Shown: positions 11,076-22,089, counted from the first letter of the stretch. The stretch: DNA of 64,000 nt from Nematopogon swammerdamellus (GCA_946902875.1 OX336345.1:8897395-8961394), one strand, 5' to 3'. Program-made: numbers and translations. The notes: generated from the letters alone by a model not told the origin.

Positions 11076-11546
11076 TTTTTAGGGTTCCGTACCTCAAAAG
11101 AGGAAAAAAACTGAACCCTTATAGGATCACTTTTGTGTCTGTCTGACTGTCTGTCCGTCTGTCACAGGTTATTTTCTACGTACTTACGGACTACTTAGAT
11201 ATCTACTGGACGAAAAAAGTTGAAATTTGAAAACTCTATATATGTAGAGTTTGATGACCCAATTACTGCCGTATAGGGTAAATGAATGAATTTAGATTTT
11301 GGGGGATAAACTAGAAATTTTTTTTTTTTTTTAATGATATTACAGAAAATGTACGAAAATCGAGCATCCACTTACCTCCGAAACGACGGATTCTAAAATT
11401 CTGATAAAAAAATAGGGAATATCGCTCTCATAGTTTATAGGAAAACCTAAACGAAAATCCTAAGTTATAAAATGCTCACGGAAAACGGAATGGTACGTAC
11501 AGAACCATTTCCACGCGATTTCGACTCGCACTTGACCGCTTTTTCC
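11076..11546 (+). repeat. 'agggttccgta' family, type B element
   Basis: Starts agggttccgtacctcaaaag, contains ccttataggatcact, tctgtctgactgtctgtccg, gattttgggggataaac, tacgaaaatcgag and ctcacggaaaacgg, and ends cgactcgcacttgaccgc. The same order of words is found at 16113-16590 and, reversed, at 56210-56457 and 14805-15035. Probably a non-autonomous transposon; class not identified. Confidence 0.75.
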
Positions 11547-12220
11547 ATGACCGCGACATGATGTGGCATCGTTATATCTACTACGCATCTAAGTACTACG
11601 GGCAGCCAGTCTAGCTTGTAGGCAGTATAAGTCTTTGTGGAAAGAGTACCTACTCGAGATTTGAATATGCATGCATGGTAGGAGTAGAGTATTGACATTT
11701 GGCCATTTTAGTTTAGATCGACACACAAGGGAAGCCTAGTTATGGCACCGTGACAAGAACAAGAGCAACGTGTAATAGGCTCACATGACGACTGTACGAG
11801 TATCTGACGAGTTACGATGTAGGCAGCCGCGTCAGCAGGTCCCACAAGAAGAAATCTTTGGAAAAACATTTGCATCTCAAACATTACTGGTACCACAACT
11901 AAATATATAAATACTGCGTAAATTTATTATCGATCCTTAAACATTTACGATCATTTATTATTCATAGAAATGGATGCTTAAACGTCTATGTCGTATCAAC
12001 GCAAATCTATAGCCAATAACCAGCTAGGGATATAAGAAAATATCCTCGAGGTAGCCCTGAGATGGTCTGAGATACATGTAGACGTTTACGGCACATGTAC
12101 TATAAATATTTATTGTGGTGCATTATGTAGGTAAAGCGACACCAAGCGGCGCTACGACAAACTGCTTTATTATACAAACATATTCTCAAGTATACCTACA
12201 GTCGTCGTGCAGTTGCGCTT

Positions 12221-12266
12221 TTTAGGGTTCCGTATCCGGTACGGCACCCTATTACTAAGCCTACGC

Positions 12267-12298
<32 letters not shown>

Positions 12299-12611
12299 CG
12301 TCTGTCCGTCTGTCCGAGGGCTGTATCTCTTGAACCGTAATAGGTAGCCCTTTGAAATTTTCACAGAATATGTGTTATTATGGCCGATATAATAAAAATA
12401 AGAAAAAGTAAAAAATTCACGGGGGTTCCCATAGAAGAAACTAAAAAGTGTATGCGCGCGCGCCATCTACCGAAAAGAGTATGAAGCATTTTAACTAATC
12501 ATGAATTTGAACTAATATGAAGAATTTCATAAGCACGCCATAGATGGCCTACCATGACATGGCGATACGGAACCCTCGGTGCACGAGTTCGACTCGCACT
12601 TGGCCGGTTTT
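12221..12611 (+). repeat. 'agggttccgta' family, type A element, full length
   Basis: About 390 bp. It opens tttagggttccgtatccggt, then attactaagcctacgccgtc, a (tctg)n/(tccg)n stretch, gagggctgtatctcttgaac, a cgcgcgcgccatctacc word, cacgccatagatgg, and closes cggaaccctcggtgcacgag, cacttggccggtttta. Near-identical copies at 48310-48719 (minus) and 54066-54480 (plus) define the boundaries. Confidence 0.85.
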
Positions 12612-12744
12612 AGGGCTTTTAACAATGATTTGTTAATATCAGCCCCATACTACTCATCCTCCCTATCACTTAGGTGCCAGAGTCCCTACTACTATAGAGA
12701 TAGAGAACGTTCAAGGAATATGATAAAAATGTTAATTGAAATGG

Positions 12745-13083
12745 TTTTTAGGGTTACGTATCCACACGGAAGCCTATTACTAAACTTACGCCGTGTGTCC
12801 GTCTGTTTGTCTATCCGTCCGTCCGACCGAGGGCTGTATTTTTTGAGCGGTGATAGGAAGCCGGTTGAAATTTTCACATGTGTTATTATGGCGAATGTTC
12901 CAACAAATAATAAAAAAGCGAAAAAGTAAAAATCAAGGAGGTTCCCATACAAGAAACGTTCTAAGAATCGATTAGTACATATTCAAGCTACTAAATAATA
13001 GATGGCGCCACAAAAGATAGATGATGTGGTTTTTTATAGGTATGGTAATAGCGGATCTACGGAACCCTCCGTGCTTGAGTAGA
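12745..13083 (+). repeat. 'agggttccgta' type A element, diverged
   Basis: Same order of blocks as the copy 130 bp upstream (tttttagggttacgtatcc, ttactaaacttacgccg, gagggctgtattttttgagc, tagatggcgcc, ctacggaaccctccgtgc), but clearly more diverged and with a short middle. The two are independent insertions or an old tandem pair. Confidence 0.75.
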
Positions 13084-13262
13084 AGTCGTGTTTGATTTAT
13101 TTTTTTATCGTATAGTATAGATAGTGCGTCGGCTTTCTGTTCGTTTATATAACTCGGAAACCACTCAATCCCTATTCGATATAACGTTCCTTCCTACATG
13201 CGCAAGGTGTCTCTACTTGCTCTCTACTTCCGTTCGCCTGTTGAAACTGCTATGCGAATAGT

Positions 13263-13430
13263 CCGGCTTTCCGTCCAGTTCAGTGTAGCCGGCACGAACA
13301 AAGTGTAGAACTAACATGTAACCTAGTTCATCAAGGTGTTAATAGACTGACAAACGTTTTTGGGGCTGACATCACGCATGTAGCAACTAGCAGGTGATGA
13401 AGCCAACCATGTTAGGTTTCATAAATACTT
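13263..13430 (+). mobile_element. SINE body fragment
   Basis: Carries cgtccagttcagtgtagccg, cctagttcatcaaggtg, gacatcacgcatg and gtgatgaagccaacc: the 3' body of the SINE family without its tRNA-like head. Confidence 0.65.
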
Positions 13431-13524
13431 AAATAGAACTACTAAGAGTAAGTAAGTAAGGTCTACTTCATGTGATCGTTTCAAGGTCGACAGAAGAAAA
13501 TGCATTCTGCGCTAAATCCGCATG

Positions 13525-13800
13525 CTTTTTTTTTTTTAGGGAAACTGACACGGTTGGCTACAATATCCGTGATGTCAGTCCGTAACACCGGGTGAACTTG
13601 GTGCCACGTCAGTGCTTCCCTTCGGTCGTGCCGGCTACACTGAACTGGACAGAAAACACAAAGTAGTTACATACCCGTTTCGACCGACCTTTCATTCAGT
13701 GCGGTGGTATCAACCCGGGCGGGTTAAACCCTACCAACTAGTTATATAAGAAGAGAGTCGCCCTTAGTCGCCTTTTACGACATACACGACATGCAGAGCA
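13525..13800 (-). mobile_element. SINE copy, 5' truncated
   Basis: Reads from a poly(T) (13526-13538, the reversed poly(A) tail) through gactgacacggttggct-like, ttcggtcgtgccggctacac and tttcattcagtgcggtggta to agtcgccttttacgacatac. It ends exactly where the 70-bp inverted repeat begins (13801). Confidence 0.75.
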
Positions 13801-13973
13801 GTACCCTAATCACGAGATTTAACCTACTACACTACGCCGTGTTCTCCGCATCATTTTGTATGGAGAAACGAAGTTCGAAAATCTATCACTAGAGGCGCTG
13901 CTCCGTTTCTCCATACAAAATTATGCGGAGAACACGGCGTAGCGTAGTAGGTTAAATCTCGTGATTAGGGTAC
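13801..13973. repeat. Foldback element with 70-bp arms
   Basis: Left arm 13801-13870 and right arm 13904-13973 are reverse complements at 68 of 70 positions, with a 33-nt loop. The arms start gtaccctaatcacgag and carry ctacgccgtgttctccgca. In the transporter pre-mRNA it would form a long hairpin beginning 48 nt past the donor of exon 2. Confidence 0.93.
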
Positions 13974-14021
13974 AGGAAACACACACACGTGCACTATGTA
14001 CACACAGGTTCAGGGACTGAC

Positions 14022-14195
14022 CATAGCTGAAGAAGAGCTGGTGGAACTGCGTGGCGAAGGAGGTGAAGAGGCAGCCGAGCGCGGCGGTGAGGCCGCCCAG
14101 CACCGCGGTCACGCGCGTCGATTTGCGCACGCACAGCGCGACCGTCACCGGCGACAGCGCGAGCGCGACTCCCGTCGACAGCGCTCCCAGCCAAC
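14022..14195 (-). CDS. Monocarboxylate transporter, coding exon 2
   Basis: Second coding exon (174 bp, phase 1 in, phase 1 out). The acceptor is ttgttgcag and the donor gtcagt. It encodes residues 95-151, the second and third membrane segments (WLGALSTGVALALSPVTVAL and VTAVLGGLTAALGCLFTSF), and ends in HQLFFSYG, the start of segment four. Joining it to exon 1 gives HMQA-G-WLGALSTG, the expected layout for this family. The intron upstream of it is about 24.5 kb. A 173-bp near-perfect inverted repeat (13801-13973) lies 48 nt past its donor. Confidence 0.88.
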
Positions 14196-14274
14196 CTGCA
14201 ACAACCAATGTACAAATCAGCTATGGGTCTTTACCACAGATAATAGAAGTAGCGTCTTTACTCTCACTCTTTTT

Positions 14275-14465
14275 TTTTTATCTAATCCAGTATGGGTGAC
14301 TGAGTCGGAGGGGCCAAAGCACATGCTCCGCCAGCCAATATCACCTCCGAGAAGGTAGGTGCCATACCGGAGACTTCCCTGGATTGCTGGCTATGCTGGA
14401 CTAGAGGAGAACACAACCGAGGTTGCTATGCGGCCATCTTACATCCAGTACGGTGGTCTCAAAAG
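14275..14465 (+). repeat. 'gtatgggtg...gaggggcc' dispersed repeat
   Basis: Words gtatgggtgactgagtcgg, ggggccaaagc, gaagg taggtgccatac, ggagacttccctggattgct and gctatgcggccatcttacat appear in the same order at 20570-20805, 51172-51410, 52520-52760 and reversed at 26140-26255. About 230 bp in full copies. Class not identified. Confidence 0.75.
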
Positions 14466-14519
14466 CTCAAAAGGAACAACTGGGGCCACTCACTAGTTCG
14501 TCCGTCTGTTTTATAGGCG

Positions 14520-14790
14520 TGAGCGAGTGTGAATTGGTTTTCAGCAAGGTACTCTTGGAAATTGTGCCTCTGACGGAAACGGAGTCTGAGGAGGCGGTCA
14601 GAACTTTGATGTGTGACCGTTCGACCGTTGGAGGCTGAACGTGGTACGGATTCCACGTAGCCGGCCGAGCCGGCCCGAGGGCGCCGTCGGACTACACTTC
14701 TTCGTTAGTCTGGCGCGAGCCATCATATTATTGCTTAAAAAAAACTGTAGGTCCCTTCCCTTAATACCCTACTAGGTGGTAGGGTTGCTC
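14520..14790 (+). mobile_element. Rearranged SINE pieces
   Basis: B-box-like head words (gaccgttggaggctga, ggattccacg) at about 14620-14660 are separated from the body start (actgtaggtcccttccctt) at about 14745 by about 90 bp of GC-rich foreign sequence. Looks like a SINE interrupted by an insertion or rearrangement. Confidence 0.5.
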
Positions 14791-14804
14791 GATTTTTGCA
14801 TCCC

Positions 14805-15035
14805 AATGCACCCTGAAATTTACCCCTAAAATCTAAATTCATTCATTTACGCTATACGTCCGTGATCGGGCCATCAATAAACATTATAAATGCACCAAAT
14901 TTAAAATTTCAACACCAATTTTCGTTCAGTAGATTCGGAGAAAATAATGTGACAGACGGATAGACAGACACAAGAGTGATACCATAAGGGTTCAGAGTTT
15001 TGCTCTTTTGAGGTACGAAACCATAAAAACTATAA
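14805..15035 (-). repeat. 'agggttccgta' type B element, partial
   Basis: Reversed type B words: cctaaaatctaaattcattc, cgttcagtagattcgg, gacagacggatagacagac, agggttcagagttttg and ctcttttgaggtacg. Confidence 0.65.
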
Positions 15036-15897
15036 GTATTTCCATTTTTGATGGCCTTTATGGATATACTCTATATTCTCTTTGCCAGCAGCACAGAGAA
15101 AGCTTCTCACGGCCGGTAATAGCTACTCATGCTGCACCAGTACGGGGGGCATTCCTCCCATCCTATGTCTGTCCCTTATATGGTCGACTATGGGCTTTCT
15201 CGTGTCATATCGACCGACCACATCACACTGGATTCCTTCGATATCATCTGCCTGCCTGCCTAGTATCGAATAGAGTGTTTTGGTTTGTACTGTGAGTAAA
15301 TAATGAGGCTGTACCGTGTAGATTCACAACGTAGAACAAAAAAATGGATGCAAAAAAATTTGTAGTACCACTAGATGGCGTTACAATTTTTTTTTATTCT
15401 ATCGCAGTGATAATAAATGGAGCCATTATTTTCAATGATTTTCAATGACAAAATTTGAGAAATTGTGATTTCAAGTTGAAACATAAAATAAAATAATGTT
15501 TAAAATTTAAATGATACAATGGTATACCATTAAGAATTATTGTTTAATTAGTAGAGAAAAGTTTTTAATAAATTTAAATTTCAAATAATTCATTCATTCA
15601 ATACTGGTAACGCCATAGAGAAATAATGTAACGCCATCTTTGGATTATATGGTAAACAATAATTGTTGCTCCCATTTTTTTGTTCTACGGTGTATGAACT
15701 AGTAGTCTACATAGTTAGACGTTTGATGTTTTGAATGAATTTTGCACTTTAATTATTGTAGTTGTAGATATTACTTATGAATTTGACTTATTGACTAACT
15801 AGCTTTTGCCCGCTGCTTCGCTTCGTGTGACTTTTCTCTCACAGCTCAGGCCGCCGATTACGTAGCGTTATCATTTATTTATCCTAAAACCATATTG
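15036..15897. other. Intron, little recognised
   Basis: AT-rich intron. At 15801 a ctagcttttgcccgctgcttc word matches the start of the repeats at 55204 and 57185. The remainder shows nothing. Confidence 0.4.
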
Positions 15898-15958
15898 AGA
15901 AGTGACAGAATGTAACAGTGAAAACATAGGGTTTTCACTGTTACATTCTGTCACTTCT
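15898..15958. repeat. Perfect 28-bp-arm hairpin
   Basis: Left arm 15898-15925 (agaagtgacagaatgtaaca...) and right arm 15931-15958 are exact reverse complements with a 5-nt loop (atagg). Confidence 0.95.
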
Positions 15959-16112
15959 GTACATCAATAAAGTGGTTTTAGAGTTATAACTTATAAGATA
16001 TATGCATATATTGACGTAGGTTTAACGGCTGTAGAAAGAAACTTAATTAGGATGAATTATTGCAGTATAATTCTTCAAGTCAACTTTGTACACGATAACG
16101 CACAACATTGTT

Positions 16113-16590
16113 TGTTAGGGTTCCGTACCTCAAAAGAAAAAAAAAACGGAACCTTATAGGATCACTCTCGTGTCTGTATGTCAGCTACTTTTCTCCGAAT
16201 CTACTGGTCGAACAAAGTTGAAATTGGTACATAATGGAGTTTGGTAACCCAATCACGGATTTATAGCGTAAATGAACGAATTTCGATTTTGGGGGACAGA
16301 GAAATATAAATATATGTATTGTTTACATGCATAGCTTAAAAGATACGAAAATCGAGAAGCCGGTTCAAGAGATACAGCCCTCGGACAGACAGACGGACGG
16401 ACGGACGGACAGACAGACAGACAGACGGCGTAGGCTTAGTAATAGGGTTCCGTACGGGATACGGAAACCTAAAAAAATAATGAATATAGGGCCTCTCATA
16501 TAGTTTACACGAAAACTTAAACGAAAATCCTAAGCTATGATCCTAAGACTTAAAGTTCTCACGGAAAACAGAATGGTACGGAACCCTTTT
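16113..16590 (+). repeat. 'agggttccgta' type B element with a nested type A piece
   Basis: Type B sequence runs from agggttccgtacctcaaaag to tacgaaaatcgag (16357), is broken by about 115 bp of reversed type A sequence (caagagatacagccctcgg ... gtaggcttagtaatagggt, 16358-16475), and resumes with aatatagggcctctcat and acgaaaatcctaagc. The uninterrupted type B copy at 11076-11546 shows the host order. Confidence 0.8.
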
Positions 16591-16697
16591 TTTATAATAG
16601 TAAGTATATATAACACATGTATGCTTTTACACTTTCTATAATATTTAACACATAGGACCATCATCAAATGAATATCAGAGTAATATCATCAAATGTA

Positions 16698-17030
16698 ATT
16701 TTTTTTTTTTTTATAGAAACTGACACGGTTGGCTACATCACCTACAACATCCGTGATGTCAGCCCATAACACCGGGTGAAATTGGTGCCACGTCTGCTTC
16801 CCTTCGGTCGTGCCGGCTACACTGAACTGGACGGAAAACACAAACTATTTACATAGCCGTTTCGACCGACCTTTCATTCAGTGCGGTGGTACCAACCGGG
16901 CGGGTTAAACCCTACCACCTAGTGATATAAGAAGGGAGTCATATCCCTTAGTCGCCTTTTACGACATACACGGGGAGAGATGCAGTGGGGCTATTCTTTT
17001 AAAGTACCGGCCCCACACGGTACAAATGTC
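16698..17030 (-). mobile_element. SINE copy
   Basis: Poly(T) then gaaactgacacggttggct, catccgtgatgtcagcccat, ttcggtcgtgccggctacac, tttcattcagtgcggtggta, taagaagggagtcatatccc and agtcgccttttacgacatac, followed by gatgcagtggggctattc. This is the longest body of the family, without a clear tRNA-like head. Confidence 0.8.
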
Positions 17031-18139
17031 ATGCCACTAGTCATACTGTGAATCACACACAGTCTGTGATGCTAGAGATGCTGTGAGCCATTGACTACTG
17101 AAAAATCATCGATGTGAAAAATCGTTTTATTTTTGCGCGCATTAGTGATTGATGATGGATCACGAGGTCTGATGTATGAATGCAAATAACGACAGCTTAC
17201 TTACTCCAAATTATTTGATAACACCATTTTAACTTTTTCGAATTTCGAATTTGATTAGGCTATAAAAACATTCCATAAAAATCGGTCGACGTCACACGTG
17301 ACCGCAACACAGTTTATCAAACGACGCGACGCGTTGACAGCATTCGCTAATGGCGGCGGGAAGTGACGCCGGATATGACGCGGGGGTCCCTCTCTCTCTG
17401 CCCAGCTGTCAATCAGGGGGCTACGCAGATCGTTTATTATATATAGTAGAAGCGACCGGCTGCAGAGCTGCGGATGTGTAGAATTAGAAGTGTTCGTACA
17501 ATGTTTGCTTAGCGAAGACACCAATTACCTAGTAGAAAAATTTCAAGTAAAGTATTTGACGCTTTGACAGCGAACGCACCGCAGTAGTTTAAAAAAAAAA
17601 TTGGTTGTCTGTAAAGTCGGTTTACGGACGATAGTTTTACGTGATGACGTGGAATAATCGTAGTACATAGAGCAAAGATCAGTAATTCTATTTCCAGTAG
17701 AAAGATTAATCATCTTGTGACTGGCCATCAATACACTTCTGTTTCTGTTGTCTAATCTTGACAGTTTTACTTCTTAAGACGTTTCCATGGTAACTTTGAC
17801 TATACCGATTGTGCCTCTCTATCGCTTGTTACGCGCTCTCGCTTGCACACACAGGCTCAGATGGAACGTGACAAATTTTCGTGTGTGCAGCCGATGTTCA
17901 TCAATTTATAAGACGTGACGTCATCACGTCAAAAAGTGTGTTTTGGCCATTGACTTATGTATATCACTGGTCCTAGCCATGTTCTAGCGGCCTACCTGGC
18001 CGCCCCCGGTGCTGCACCGCTGCCGCAGAGCGCGCTCTATCGAAAACCTGCCTCTGTCTATTTCACTCACAATCATTTATAGAGATACCAAAGTGCTTCA
18101 AACGAGAGAGGCAAGGGCGAGAACGCAACAATCGTTGAT
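17031..18139. other. Intron, nothing coding; CRE-like palindrome at 17912-17930
   Basis: No recognisable coding sequence. At 17912-17930 gacgtga-cgtca-tcacgtc is a perfect palindrome containing tgacgtca, the consensus cAMP-response element. With no nearby promoter its function is unknown. Confidence 0.4.
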
Positions 18140-18245
18140 TTTTTAGGGTCCGTCGCAATACGCGAAAAAAGGAAACCTTACGGAATAACTCTGGTGTCAG
18201 TCTGTCTGTCTGTCTGTCCGTCTGCCTGCCTGTCTGTGCGTCAAT
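18140..18245 (+). repeat. 'agggttccgta' family, 5' fragment
   Basis: tttttagggtccgtcgcaat, ccttacggaataactctgg and a (tctg)n stretch; the 3' end of the element is missing. Confidence 0.6.
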
Positions 18246-18489
18246 CGGCACTCGTGTCTGTCGGTCATACCACTATTCTGTGGTCATACTAATATCGCTC
18301 TTTGGAAAGTGCAACGTACCCCTTATGTAAAAAAATACATAAGTACTCGTACATTAAATAAATAGAATTAAAAAATATGTTTTATTAATCGAGTATTGTG
18401 TCACTCTATATATATTCAGGCAATTTAAAAAATGTGTTAAAATTCGCCCCGAAAATTGTTGTTCGAGGTCAAAAAGATGATACGTCATT

Positions 18490-18645
18490 GTTCGAGGTGA
18501 GAACTTTTGATCCCGGAATCCGGCTTCGCGACGCGCGCGGCATCTCCGCAGTAAGTAGCCGCATCGGACGCACAAGTAGCACGAAGAAGCCGCAAGCCGC
18601 GAGCCGCTTCGCCGGAAAGCCCACCACGATGCGAAAGTTTAGTTA
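18490..18645. other. GC-rich open block, unassigned
   Basis: A GC-rich island in AT-rich intron, open on both strands. The minus strand reads a hydrophobic stretch (VVGFPAKRLAACGFFVLLV) that could be a membrane segment, but I do not recognise it and see no splice sites. It may be part of an old repeat. Confidence 0.2.
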
Positions 18646-19062
18646 AAGGTATACGGTTAACCGAAATATATTGTATTCTTCAATAATTAGCCATCTGACT
18701 TCCGAAAAATACACAGCACACACCGCCATAATATCTAATACAGCACTTGCATCATCACTTCTGTTCTGCGACAGTAATAGTCGCGGTTGTGGGTGACGTT
18801 GGGACGTGTTGTGGGAGGGTGAGTCGCGCTCGGGTCGTCAGTCCTTTGATAGGACGCGTTATTTGAGCAGATACAATATGACGACGACACATTTATCATC
18901 GGGAGCGTGGCCCGCGCGTGGGAACGCTTTTCGTGTATCGTAATTTAGGAGTGATTTGAAGAAAATTTTAATTCTGGTATTACCTAAAAATTCGTACGGA
19001 CCTAACCTTAAAGTTAATAAAATGTATGGTTTCACGCAGAAGGATTCAATATTTCAACTGTC

Positions 19063-19418
19063 TAAAAAAACGGTCAAGTGCGAGTTTTACTCACGCACGG
19101 AGGGTTCTGTGGATCCGCTAACTTACCTGTAAAAAGACCATAAATATCTTCTATCAAACTACCTGCGACGCCATCTATGGTGAAGTTGCGAGTAGCGTGA
19201 ATATGTACTAATCGATTCTTTGCACGTTTCTTGTATGGGGACCCGCTTAATTTTTTAGCATTTTATATTATTTGCTGGCATATCCGCCATAATAGCACAT
19301 ATTCTGTGAAAATTTCAACATGCTACCTATTACGGTCTAAAAGATACAGTCCTAGAACGGACGGACAGACAGACATACAGACAGCATAGGCTTAGTATGG
19401 ATACGGAATCCTAAAAAC
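19063..19418 (-). repeat. 'agggttccgta' type A element
   Basis: Reversed type A order: acggtcaagtgcgag, gcacggagggttctgtgg, cgccatctatgg, tgttattatggcgga-like, gggctgt-like and gcttagtatggatacgg ending cctaaaaac. Confidence 0.75.
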
Positions 19419-19954
19419 GGCGGACAAACGAAGACGGACTAATAACTAAGAAAAAGAAATTTTAAACAAATGAACATTACATTAAGACTATCATCCTTGC
19501 AAAAGTTTTCCACGAAATGTTCACCCAGAAATTTATTTTTATGAAGCGATATTATGTTATTAAAACACCTTAACATTTTTATTTCATTTAATTTGTATTG
19601 CATTGTGAAAGCATTTAAAAATTTTATATATTTCGTGATCTGTGTGATCCATAATAATTTCCTAACTCTATTTCGGTAGGTTGTACTTAGGATTCGTTTC
19701 AGTAACCCTCAGTAACCCATAACTTGTTGGCAGTTACTAACGAAGAGTTTAATGGCTTGGTTAAATCAAACGAAATACCAGCAGCTTCTGTTTGACCATG
19801 AAAATAAACATCTAGAAAGACCATTCACTTGTCCAGGAAGTGAAAGAAAAGTAGGCGAAATTATTACAAACGACTAACTCTTTCACACTTGTTTACTCAC
19901 GTATCTTCTATATATTTTTTATGGAACCTTAAATGGTGGGTATATCACCTACTA

Positions 19955-20455
19955 TTTTTTTATGGAAACTGACACGGTTGACTACATCACCTACAACATC
20001 CGTGATGTCAGCCCATAACACCGCACCGGGTGAACGTGTCACGTCAGTGCTTCCCTTCATTCGTGCCGGCTGCACTGAACTGGTCGGAAAACACGACCTA
20101 TTTACATAGCCGTTTCGACCGACCTTTTATTCAGTGCGGTGGTACCAACCCGGGCGGGATAAACCCTACCACCTAGTAATATAAGAAGGGAGTCATATCG
20201 CCTTCATAGTCTTGTTGCATACTACATCCGTGATGTCAGCCATGGCCATAACACCTTGGCATAACCTTGGTGAACTATGTGCCACTGCTTCGCCTTTGTT
20301 CGTGCCGGCTACACTGAACTGGACGTAAAACACGAACTATTTTCATGCCCGTTTCGACTGATCTTCATTCAGTGAGGTTGTACCAATCCGGACGCGTTAA
20401 ACCTACAACGATCTAACACTGATGCCTCGCACCACCAACCTACCGGGGCTGAGAA
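19955..20455 (-). mobile_element. Two consecutive SINE bodies
   Basis: One body runs 19955-20205 (gaaactgacacggttgact ... aagaagggagtcatatc). A second, more diverged body follows directly at about 20210-20455 (tacatccgtgatgtcagcc, tgccggctacactgaactgg, ttcattcagtgaggttgtac). Both read from the tail inward, so they are two insertions or a duplication in the same orientation. Confidence 0.7.
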
Positions 20456-20564
20456 ATACATATGTTTGATGCAATTGAAGTGCGCGCAGACCGATTGTTA
20501 TTTATATAGTAACAATAACTAACAAGGTGAGTGCAATGTAGTACAATTGCACTCGCCTTTTTTT

Positions 20565-20810
20565 ATTTTTTTATGTAATCCGGTATGGGTGTCTGAGTCG
20601 GAGGGGCCAAAGCGCATGCTCCGACCAGCCAATATCATCTCCGAGAAGGTAGGTGCCATACCGGAGACTTCCCTGGATTGCTGGCTATACTGGACTAGAG
20701 GAGACCACAGCCGAGGCTGCTATGCGGCCATCTTACATCCAGTACGGTGGTACCAACCCAGTCGGCTGCAATTTGAGCCTACCACCTGGTAAGGGGCAAG
20801 GGACCTTGTT
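20565..20810 (+). repeat. 'gtatgggtg...gaggggcc' dispersed repeat, full copy
   Basis: Complete copy: ccggtatgggtgtctgagtc, gaggggccaaagcgcatgct, gaagg taggtgccatacc, ggagacttccctggattgct, gctatgcggccatcttacat, ccagtacggtggtaccaacc and ttgagcctaccacctgg. Confidence 0.85.
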
Positions 20811-21119
20811 AGTTGTTACTAACATTGTCGTATGTAAATTGAATGTACATGCGACAATGGCGTTTCTGAATTTAGATTTCCATGGCTTTGATGAGCTCTA
20901 TGAGCCAGAGGGGAGAATCTATTTTGATTTATGAAACTTGAAGTATCCACTTCCTCTTCATTTTATTAAATAGTCTTGTTGCATTATGGAGATAGAGTGC
21001 ACACTTTGAATCTGGAGATATATGTATAGGTATTAGGTAAGTGGTCCAGTTTAGGTGGAGTGTGCACTCGTGCGTGGGATATTTTGTCAAAAATGCATTA
21101 AATTTTGTTTTATATACAG

Positions 21120-21247
21120 GTTATTACGGGTTGCTGTACCACTTCTTGCGAATTCACGCTCAGTTAGACGTCAAACCAGCTACAAAGCGGACAAAAAGGT
21201 CGTCTTCTAATTTATTGAGGCGTATTTTTAAAGATCCTCAGGTTATA
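21120..21247 (+). pseudogene. Isolated exon-like segment, unassigned
   Basis: A 128-bp segment lies between an acceptor-like ttttatatacag and a perfect gtaagt donor. It is open in one frame, giving GYYGLLYHFLRIHAQLDV and then basic KRTKRSSSNLLRRIFKD. Length (2 + 42 codons) fits a phase 1 to phase 0 exon. It is opposite in strand to the transporter gene and no partner exon was found. Could be a remnant exon of a transposon protein or a chance arrangement. Confidence 0.3.
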
Positions 21248-21269
21248 GTAAGTAGTATGGAATCTTCGA

Positions 21270-21480
21270 TCATAAAAAACCGTCTTCAGAAATGTATGAA
21301 ATAAAAAAAAATCGAACCCTAGAGTTGAAGGGGGTGCTAAAGAAGGCTACACAAATCACAAAGGATATCATCCACTCATGTTTTCTTTCATGCATCATTT
21401 TTGTTTGCTTTAGCACCGCCTTCAACTCTAGGGTTAGATTTTTTTTTATTTCATACATTTTTGTAGGCGGTTTTTATATT
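21270..21480. repeat. Foldback element, arms of about 63-73 bp
   Basis: Left arm 21280-21342 and right arm 21408-21470 are near reverse complements (core aatgtatgaaataaaaaaa and ccctagagttgaagg). Similarity extends weakly a further ten bases outward. The loop is 65 nt. Small size without coding sequence fits a foldback MITE. Confidence 0.9.
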
Positions 21481-21534
21481 TTTTTAAATAGTTTTTTATT
21501 TCACGTTTTTTTTTAGTAATTTTTTGCTATTAAT

Positions 21535-21760
21535 GTACTCCGCGGAATAGCTCGGCCTTCGGCCTCGCGATTCCGCCTCGCTTTCCAATCCGATCTTGAC
21601 CAAATTGAAATGGGACCACACGGGTAGCACCAGCATTCAAATAAAAAAGAATCATCAAAATCGGTTCACCCAGTCGAAAGTTCTGAGGTAACAAACATAA
21701 AAAAAAAACAAAAATACAGTCGAATTGAGAACCTCCTCCTTTTTTTGAAGTCGGTTAAAA
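21535..21760 (-). repeat. Dispersed repeat ending 'gaagtcggtt'
   Basis: Contains gtactccgcggaatagctcg, gatcttgaccaaattgaaat, aaaatcggttcacccagtcg and tcgaattgagaacctcctcc, closing ttttttgaagtcggtt. A reversed start of the same family is at 29814-29890 (aaccgacttccaaaaaaagg, ggttctcaattcg). Confidence 0.7.
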
Positions 21761-22089
21761 ATGTCTACGTATGGAACACACTCACCGGAAGATCATTCCA
21801 TAGTTTCTTCGTACGACACAGGAATTATTTCGAAAGGAGATGCTTTCTCAGATATTGGTTTTCAACAACATATGGATGACCCGTCGAGAGTCTGGCAAGT
21901 GTGGTGTATATGGATGTGGGCAGGGGGAATGAGGGAAGCTAATCTAGCTTTCTTTATGAAACACAGAATACTTAGATTTGTTATGTTGCTTAAAATTAAA
22001 TTCGAAAAAGGGTGACATGATTGCCACCTCTCACGATGGCACGGTACTTCCACGGAGTCATGGAGAAGGTGAATCTTCGTGCCTTACTT

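Noticed and set aside
13996..14358. Plus-strand frame rich in E, R and H
   Set aside because: Antisense of transporter exon 2.
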